Assembly: GCA_902577285.1 (NCBI GenBank) | Contig: CACGYL010000001.1 | Span: 1-64,000, forward strand | Direction: 5' to 3' | Length of the DNA: 64,000 nucleotides | Source: an uncultured Pelagibacteraceae bacterium | GTDB taxonomy: Bacteria > Pseudomonadota > Alphaproteobacteria > Pelagibacterales > Pelagibacteraceae | Shown here: positions 61,170-64,000 of the stretch, piece by piece | How positions within the stretch are numbered: position 1 is the first letter of the stretch | How the letters are laid out: every line of letters begins with the position of its first letter | The notes under the pieces: model-generated | Databases searched by the model: none | What the model was told of the DNA's origin: nothing | What the model saw: only the letters and a program-made list of their open reading frames with translations | Position numbers and translations under genes: made by a program

Positions 61170-63508
61170 TATGATCTAACTTTTGTTTTCTTAGGATCGT
61201 AATGAGGAAATCCTACAATTTTAGCTGGAATTCTTTTTTGGTGACCATCTATTTTTCCAATTTCAACTTCATTTCCTATTTCTGAATGACCTACATCTAT
61301 TCTGCATAAGGCAATATTTTTATTTAGTGTTGGTGAAATACACCCACTTGTAATTACTCCAACTTGAGATCTTCCAATATGTACACAGTCTCCATGGTTT
61401 GCTTGTTCTTTACCAATCAATTCTAACCCAACTAATTTTTTTTGAGGGTTTTCTTTTCTTTTAATTAGGTTTTCTCTTCCTATAAAATCTTCCGTTTTAG
61501 ATTTTAATGGTACAGAAAAACCAATCCCTGCTTCAAAGGGATCTTGTTGTCCATCAAATTCATTACCAAATAATATTAAACCAGCTTCAATTCTTAAAAG
61601 ATCTAAAGCAGCAAAACCAGCAGGTATCAAACCTTCGTCTTTACCTGCTTCCATTACTTTATCCCAAACAGTTGGTGCATCGCTTGGGTGACACCAAATT
61701 TCAAAACCAAGCTCACCTGTATAACCTGTTCGTGAAACAATTAATGGTATTCCATTTAATTCTTCTAATCTGCAAATACTAAATCTAAACCATTCCAATT
61801 CAGATATAGAGGGCTGTGTGGGAGGTGTAAAAATTATTTTTTCTAAAATTTTTCTACTTTTTGGTCCTTGTAAAGATAGGTTATTTATTTGGTCTGTAGA
61901 ATTTTTTATATGAACTTTATAATTTTTCTTTTTTGCTTGTTCTTTAAGCCATTCCCCACCATACTCATCTCCACAAACCCATCTAAAACCATGATCACTA
62001 AGTTTTAATAAAGTACCATCATCAAACATGGTCCCATTTTCATAGCACATTGCTGAATAAACAATTTGGCCTACTGAAAGTTTTTTAACATTTCGAGTTA
62101 AAGTGTAATTCATTAATTCTTCAGCATCAGGACCAAGAATTTCAAACTTTCTTAAAGAAGATAAATCAATTAAAACAGCTTTCTCTCTACAAGCATTATA
62201 TTCATTAATAACCCCATGTTTTGTATAATCATTTGGTAACCAAAAACCTCTAGCATCAACAAAGTTTCTAGTTAGTTTAGAAGTTCTTTCGTAAAACCCT
62301 GTGTTCCTTGTAAGTTTATTTTCTGCGTCTGTTTTCATTCTAAATCCATAAGATTTTGTAAATTCTTTACTTTTTTCATAAGTTCTAACAAAAATATCAG
62401 TAGGGTTCCATCCATTACAGCTATCAATATCACTAGGACAAGCTGTTGTACCACAGGTTAAATCTTTAAGTGCTTTAAAAATTACATAATCACCTGGTCT
62501 TGCATATGACTCGTCAGAGGTTACTGAATTTAGACCGCCAGCAGATGTATTAAAAAAAAGATTTATCGCCTGCCAACCTTTTTTTTTCTCTACACCATAT
62601 TTTTCCATAGAGTCATTTAAATTATCAGAACAATTTGCATGGCCAAAATATCCTGAGTCTTCATAATATTTTGAAGTACAGGCTAAGTTGAATGTATCAT
62701 GTATACCAACGGTATCTCTTATCACTTCTATTAAAGGTTCATGATCAGTGTCATAAAATTTTGAATATAGCCCTGGACCAGGAAAAGTATGACCCATAAA
62801 AGTTCTTGTTGTTTGCCAATCAAGACCTCTCTCCAAACCTTTTTCTAATTTAGCTGTATCATAAGCAACAAAGTCCGAACACTGTCTTCCTGTTGGTGTT
62901 ATAATTTGAATGTAATCACCAGCTTTGACTTGATAGCCAGTTGCAGTTTTTCTATCAATATTTACTTCATGATCTGGATCATAAATTGGATCTGGTATTA
63001 ATGAAAATTCTTTATCATTATTTTTAATTTTAGCTCTTTTTATTATTATTGTTAAATCTGATGGTGGATTTTGATCATGAACAAGCATGTCATCTGCAGG
63101 CGCTGCAAATATGCAATAACATTTATCTTTAGATTTTAAATTTATTTTTTCACCAGCTTTAGTATTTTTATCAAATAATATTGCTGACTTAGCTTTTTCA
63201 ATTTTTAAATTTCTTTTGTTTAGTTGAAGCAAAGCCTGCATAGAACTTTCTTCTCTTTTAAAAAGTATTTTTTTTATTTCAGAAGAATTTTTATTTTCTT
63301 TTAAATTTAAAAGACCTAATTCTGAGTTTCCGTTTTTATCGAAAGAATTGATTTCGCAAATTTGATTTCCTTCATTATTAATTATTTGAATTTCGTCATC
63401 AGGAAAAATTTGAATTCCAGTAATTCCACCAGCATTGACAATATATCTTTCAACTCCAGGTGGTAGTACATTTAAACCAGGTTCTTTTATTGCTAAACTA
63501 GTTTGCAT
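61169..63508 (-). CDS. tdm: TMAO demethylase-like protein: DUF1989 domain + GcvT/tetrahydrofolate domain
   Basis: DUF1989-like block (YQVKAGDYIQIITPTGRQCSDFVAYD...GHANCSDN...CGTTACPSDIDSCNGWNPTD) fused to GcvT-like C-terminus; adjacent tmoX. ORF track begins at TTG 63529; ATG 63508 (MQTSLAIKE) preferred. Confidence 0.82.
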   Translation of the reverse strand: MQTSLAIKEPGLNVLPPGVERYIVNAGGITGIQIFPDDEIQIINNEGNQICEINSFDKNGNSELGLLNLKENKNSSEIKKILFKREESSMQALLQLNKRNLKIEKAKSAILFDKNTKAGEKINLKSKDKCYCIFAAPADDMLVHDQNPPSDLTIIIKRAKIKNNDKEFSLIPDPIYDPDHEVNIDRKTATGYQVKAGDYIQIITPTGRQCSDFVAYDTAKLEKGLERGLDWQTTRTFMGHTFPGPGLYSKFYDTDHEPLIEVIRDTVGIHDTFNLACTSKYYEDSGYFGHANCSDNLNDSMEKYGVEKKKGWQAINLFFNTSAGGLNSVTSDESYARPGDYVIFKALKDLTCGTTACPSDIDSCNGWNPTDIFVRTYEKSKEFTKSYGFRMKTDAENKLTRNTGFYERTSKLTRNFVDARGFWLPNDYTKHGVINEYNACREKAVLIDLSSLRKFEILGPDAEELMNYTLTRNVKKLSVGQIVYSAMCYENGTMFDDGTLLKLSDHGFRWVCGDEYGGEWLKEQAKKKNYKVHIKNSTDQINNLSLQGPKSRKILEKIIFTPPTQPSISELEWFRFSICRLEELNGIPLIVSRTGYTGELGFEIWCHPSDAPTVWDKVMEAGKDEGLIPAGFAALDLLRIEAGLILFGNEFDGQQDPFEAGIGFSVPLKSKTEDFIGRENLIKRKENPQKKLVGLELIGKEQANHGDCVHIGRSQVGVITSGCISPTLNKNIALCRIDVGHSEIGNEVEIGKIDGHQKRIPAKIVGFPHYDPKKTKVRS

Positions 63509-63548
63509 AAATAATTTAAATATGCCCAAACTATATTAAAGTATCAAC

Positions 63549-63566
63549 AAATTTATATATAAATTT
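63549..63566. promoter_or_regulatory. Perfect 18-bp palindrome in divergent tdm/tmoX intergenic region
   Basis: AAATTTATATATAAATTT. Confidence 0.5.
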
Positions 63567-63595
63567 TATATATACATTTGTATCTATTTTGCTTG

Positions 63596-63624
63596 TTGAC
63601 TGTCTCTTTAATAGAGAAGATAAT
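63596..63624 (+). promoter_or_regulatory. Sigma-70-type promoter for tmoX
   Basis: TTGACT-N17-GATAAT; spacer holds inverted repeat TCTCT-TTAAT-AGAGA. Confidence 0.65.
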
Positions 63625-63655
63625 TTAATTCTTAATATTAAGGAAAGGGGAAATA

Positions 63656-64000
63656 ATGAGAAAAATAATATCTCTACTATCAGCTTTAGTGATTTCTCTT
63701 GTAAGTTTTGCAGGAATTTCTAACGCAGCAGATAGTAAAAAACCGATTGTTATCCCAACTCATAACTGGTCAAGCCAAATTGTAATGGCATATGTTATTG
63801 GTGGAATATTTGAAAGCATGGGTAACAATGTAAAATATGTAAATGCTGACTCACAGGCAGTATACGAGTCAATTAGAATTGGAGACGTAACTATATCTCA
63901 CGAAGTGTGGGAATCTGCTTTTGGTAAATCATTCACAACTGCTTTAGATAAAGGTGGTTTATTAGATATGGGTGATCACGAAGCAAGAACTCTTGAAGAT
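63656..64000 (+). CDS. tmoX: TMAO-binding periplasmic protein TmoX-like (OpuAC family), truncated by window end
   Basis: Manual translation MRKIISLLSALVISLVSFAGISNAADSKKPIVIPTHNWSSQIVMAYVIGGIFESMGNNVKYVNADSQAVYESIRIGDVTISHEVWESAFGK; SD aggaaagggg. Confidence 0.82.
   Translation, partial: MRKIISLLSALVISLVSFAGISNAADSKKPIVIPTHNWSSQIVMAYVIGGIFESMGNNVKYVNADSQAVYESIRIGDVTISHEVWESAFGKSFTTALDKGGLLDMGDHEARTLED

Noticed and set aside
1-64000. CRISPR arrays, tRNAs, rRNAs, transposons, prophage
   Set aside because: No direct-repeat arrays, no intergenic space with convincing tRNA cloverleaf, no transposase/integrase motifs seen; tRNAscan/Infernal would be decisive.

Overview
AT-rich, tightly packed 64 kb window. 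Gene content and order resemble a streamlined marine alphaproteobacterium of the SAR11/Pelagibacter type (inferred from protein content, not searched). Nearly all of it is protein-coding. I saw no rRNA, tRNA, CRISPR array, transposase or phage genes. Main blocks: (1) 1-12 kb: EamA/DMT exporters, Fe-ADH, amidase, two homocysteine S-methyltransferases, serine hydrolase, MsrA, VOC protein, ALDH, 3-HIBADH-like dehydrogenase. (2) 11.8-18.2 kb: Asp/Glu racemase/EutA-like enzyme and M24/DoeA-like hydrolase, followed by a polyamine-type ABC importer. (3) 18.2-25.7 kb, minus strand: thiolase, DmdA-like GcvT protein, transthyretin/HIUase-like protein, ThDP lyase, FMN 2-hydroxyacid oxidase, peptidase E, second GcvT-like protein; divergent from a Dpp-type peptide ABC importer (25.8-31.3 kb). 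(4) 31-45 kb: BioY, FadB-like, agmatinase-family enzyme, ALDH, ArgE-like, CsaA, LysE, aconitase, YfgM/BamB-like, cupin, AFG1/ZapE ATPase, YjbQ. (5) 45.4-64 kb, mostly minus strand: a TMAO/methylamine-to-glutamate region with tmoX start (edge), Tdm-like DUF1989+GcvT protein, MarR-like ORF, SoxB-like oxidase, GmaS, MgsABC, an unknown 134-aa protein, Amt transporter and small single-TM proteins. It is followed by a second, diverged GlxBCD/GS-III set whose glutamate-synthase-like subunit has lost all three Fe-S-type cysteines, then a diaminopropionate ammonia-lyase-like enzyme and a photolyase. Best candidates for new biology: the duplicated Mgs/Glx system with small membrane proteins, the Tdm-MarR-operator arrangement, and the DmdA-like/ThDP/FMN-oxidase cluster.
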